This document shows, piece after piece, positions 22,036 through 24,406 of a stretch of DNA of 24,406 bases. Each line of letters begins with the position of its first letter. The first letter of the stretch is position 1. Location of the stretch: NCBI GenBank assembly GCA_009602725.1, contig WELB01000199.1, positions 1 to 24,406 of the forward strand, in the 5' to 3' direction. The stretch is from Spirogloea muscicola. Its lineage: Eukaryota > Streptophyta > Zygnematophyceae > Spirogloeales > Spirogloeaceae. Below the pieces are notes generated by a model. The model was not told where the DNA came from and made no database searches. It worked only from the letters and a program-made list of their open reading frames with translations. Position numbers and translations under genes: made by a program.

Positions 22036-22370
22036 CCTTAAGCCTAAAGATGGGTGCACCATACACATGCTGCACACAAGTGCTCACAAAAGCGCTGCAA
22101 GTCTATGAGAAGTATGGCGGGCCTCCCTATGTGCTCACCTCCGTTGGCAGCTAAAACACGCAAACTCGGTGCCTGCGATGGTAGCGCTCGCAAGTGCTTC
22201 AGTTCTTGGCCATGACGCATCGACTGAGGTACAGCTGGCGCTTCGACCTATGCCCAGGCCCCCTGCCCCACGAAGTCTGGCCATGCCCGTGCACCTTGCC
22301 ACAGTGCCTATCAGGCAGGTCATGGAGGTCCTGTGAAGACTGGTGTTGACGCCAACAAAAATTTAGATTG
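22036..22370. other. Spacer between the repeat field and the p34-like gene, with one small ORF
   Basis: This contains the 3' flank of the p34-like gene and a 34-codon + strand frame from ATG 22050 to TAA 22154 (MGAPYTCCTQVLTKALQVYE, then KYGGPPYVLTSVGS). The composition of that frame is protein-like rather than repeat-like, but I cannot name it. It may be an exon remnant or chance. Confidence 0.3.
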
Positions 22371-24211
22371 TCAGCCAATGTCATCATCGTCCAGGTTGAG
22401 GAGCCGAGCCATGCGCATGGCGATGCTGGCTGCCTTCCCCCGCCGCTCATCATCAGGGAGGCCCGCCAGCTGTGCACGCATGCCTGCCATCTCCTGCATC
22501 AGCTTCTCCAGGTCCTCCACAGCTGTCCTGGGAGATCCCTCTCCCTCGTTGTCGCCGGTCACGCAGTCACGGGGCATGTGTGGGCTGCTTGCCACGTCCA
22601 TGGCTCGCATGTGGTGCTCCTCTGCGCCGCCATTTGAGCTGGCGTGCTCGGCAGCAGTGAACTCATGCGTGCTCTGCAGACACATATTGCCAGTCTTAAG
22701 AAGCAGCTCCAGATATGCAGTGGTAGGAGCTGGCACTTCAGACAATCTCGTCAACTGTGTGGCGTCTGCCATGGCACGCACCAGAAGCTCAGGGCTCCTT
22801 TCCGCGTGCTCCATCAGCCGAGTCTCCATCACATGCGGCCCAAAGCTGACTGCTGCAGGCGGACTGGACCAATGAGCTCCGCCTGCTCCCATTTCACCAC
22901 CATCGTTTGTCCCTGTATCTGCATGGTGCAAGTATGTTACAGATGATGTGGCAACAAGTAAGCACAGCACCAGCTCTTGTTTGCTTAAGTCAATGTGTCT
23001 CACAAGCTGCCAAAAAATTTGGGTGCACCCATGCCAAGCCTATTGAAGCTTTGGGTCACGGAGATTGTTTGAAGCTGACCACGGCCTCGGTCTTTCAAAT
23101 ACATGTTTGGCCACGAGTGTGCTGCCAGAGCGCCTCGTATGCGGGCTAGGCCTTGCTGGTCGCCGTCCACCGACAAGCCTGCAGCAAGTGCGCCCGAAGT
23201 GCAGCATGTCTGTCAGCCAGAGGCTAGCAGCAACCTCAACTTCTAATATGCATGCAGCTAACCATATGAGCAGGACCAAGATTGCTGCCAGAGACAGTTC
23301 AATGCTTGCGGGCACTGAGGAGGGAATCAAAGTTCTCCTTGTCCAGTAATAGAACTTGATAAAGCATACCTCGGTCAAAAGAGCTGTCCAGCGCGCTGGC
23401 ATCCACGTACTCCACGCCCTTCTCAAGGCACCAGTCAAGGGCCGTGGCACGGGGGCCAGCGGCTGGTGCAGAGAGGGGCTTCCCCAAAGCATCGCCGAGA
23501 AAGTCCTGGCATGCAGCCTCATCTGAGCAGGCTGCCTTGTCAGCCTTGTTGCCCACGCAGAGGAGGATTGTGATGCCGGAGAGGTCCGCCGACAAATACT
23601 CCTGCTGGAGCGCTGCGAATGAATCTGGCTGCCAGAGGATCAATATTCGCCTGTGAGCAGGACCAACGTTAGCACCGTCATCTAAGAAATCAGCCATCCA
23701 TGCTTGGACTCAGCCCTCCACAAGCTGATCACCGAAGGAGTTGATCTCAGGAGGCGGTCAGCGGCGGCCACAGCTCGCAGTTGCGCGCTCACGTTCGTGA
23801 CGTCGAAGACCATGACGAGCGCCTCGCATGGAGGAGCCGGAGCCTGAGGCCTGCTTCCGACGCCGGCCTCCTCGACCGTGGCCACGGCGAGCTCCACCTC
23901 GGCAGTGTAGTACTTGTTGTTTATCGTCCACCTGGGCAGGCGGCCGCGGACCAGCCAGAGCAGAGCCTGAGTGCCGGAGGCCGAGCTTGTCGCGGCAAGC
24001 CTGCGTAAAGATTGCTGCGTCTTGCGCAGCACGACGAAGACGGGCTCCGATGTCCAGGACTGTCTAGGCGGCGCCGGCTGCAGCAGCGCCAGCTGCAGCA
24101 ACCTGTGCCGCGGGGCAGCTTCGAGCGGCGGCGAAGCCTTCGCGGCGACCGCCACCTCGGCGGCGGCGGCGGAGGCGGCGGCGGCGTCGTCGTCGTCGCC
24201 CAACAGCAGCC
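22371..24211 (-). CDS. AAGAB: p34/AAGAB-like adaptin-binding protein with Rab-like domain, 5' end incomplete
   Basis: This gene encodes a homologue of the alpha/gamma-adaptin-binding protein p34, a Rab-like-fold chaperone that helps assemble AP clathrin adaptors in the cytosol. Exons: 24103-24211 (left incomplete upstream), 23793-23931, 23370-23628, 23080-23178, 22371-22918; all introns are GT-AG and phases agree. Diagnostic segments in order are RWTINNKYYTAEVEL, EALVMVFDVTN joined to PDSFAALQQ, ITILLCVGNKADK (NKxD-like), ALDWCLEKGVEYVDASALDS, LSVDGDQQGLARIRGAL with AAHSWPNM, an acidic low-complexity linker, and the C-terminal helix AVEDLEKLMQEMAGMRAQLA with AMRMARLL that ends p34 proteins. 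The first exon, LLLGDDDD plus an Ala run, has no ordinary P-loop; human p34 also lacks one. A GKRL sequence lies just upstream in another frame, so a frame error near the sequence end is possible. Confidence 0.85.
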
Positions 24212-24282
24212 CTGCGGCAGCAGGAGGCGAGGCCAGTCAGGCGCTTGCCAGGCTCTGGCCGGCGCCGGCGGGCGCGGCCTCG

Positions 24283-24406
<124 letters not shown>

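Overview
The window is nuclear DNA of a eukaryote, most likely a green alga. I infer this from spliced genes with GT-AG introns, a green-lineage-style FabZ, a nepenthesin-like aspartic protease, a plant-type TIM8, and an interstitial (TTTAGGG)n telomeric repeat. Four spliced host genes can be reconstructed, three of them base by base across their splice sites; FabZ and the p34-like gene may lack 5' exons. Everything else is mostly decayed retrotransposon.

Left half (1-10288). FabZ, the (3R)-hydroxyacyl-ACP dehydratase of plastid fatty-acid synthesis, lies on + (204-1316, three exons). After about 1.3 kb of featureless DNA comes a nested retroelement block. A + strand LTR (about 2636-6775) carries an 89-bp insertion with an 8-bp target duplication and a 3.5-kb non-LTR retrotransposon. 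That element has two C-x2-C-x12-H-x3-C fingers, a reverse transcriptase, a CCHC motif and a restriction-like endonuclease, and it is full of frameshifts and deletions. A second LTR (6857-7580) faces the first, with two initiator-Met-tRNA-type primer binding sites only 58 bp apart. The two-exon gene for the mitochondrial chaperone TIM8 follows on the minus strand (9651-10171).

The middle (10289-13306) is a 2,929-base T tract, 57 N and a TC microsatellite. It looks like a badly filled assembly gap, so the linkage of the two halves is not proven.

Right half (13307-24406). A seven-exon minus-strand gene (13607-17376) encodes a secreted or vacuolar A1 aspartic protease with a long Pro/His-rich tail. 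All splice phases agree except for one missing base in one exon. From 18 to 22 kb there is a dense field of 3'-end fragments of the same non-LTR family on both strands, with a recurrent GGGCTGGC...GCCAGCCC stem-loop and a precise 21-bp telomeric insertion. The window closes with a minus-strand p34/AAGAB-like gene (adaptin-binding, clathrin adaptor assembly) whose 5' end runs into a terminal 124-base A tract.

The host genes do not form a functional cluster: they serve plastid lipid synthesis, mitochondrial import, proteolysis and vesicle-coat assembly. The less common material is in the retroelement layer and in the protease tail.
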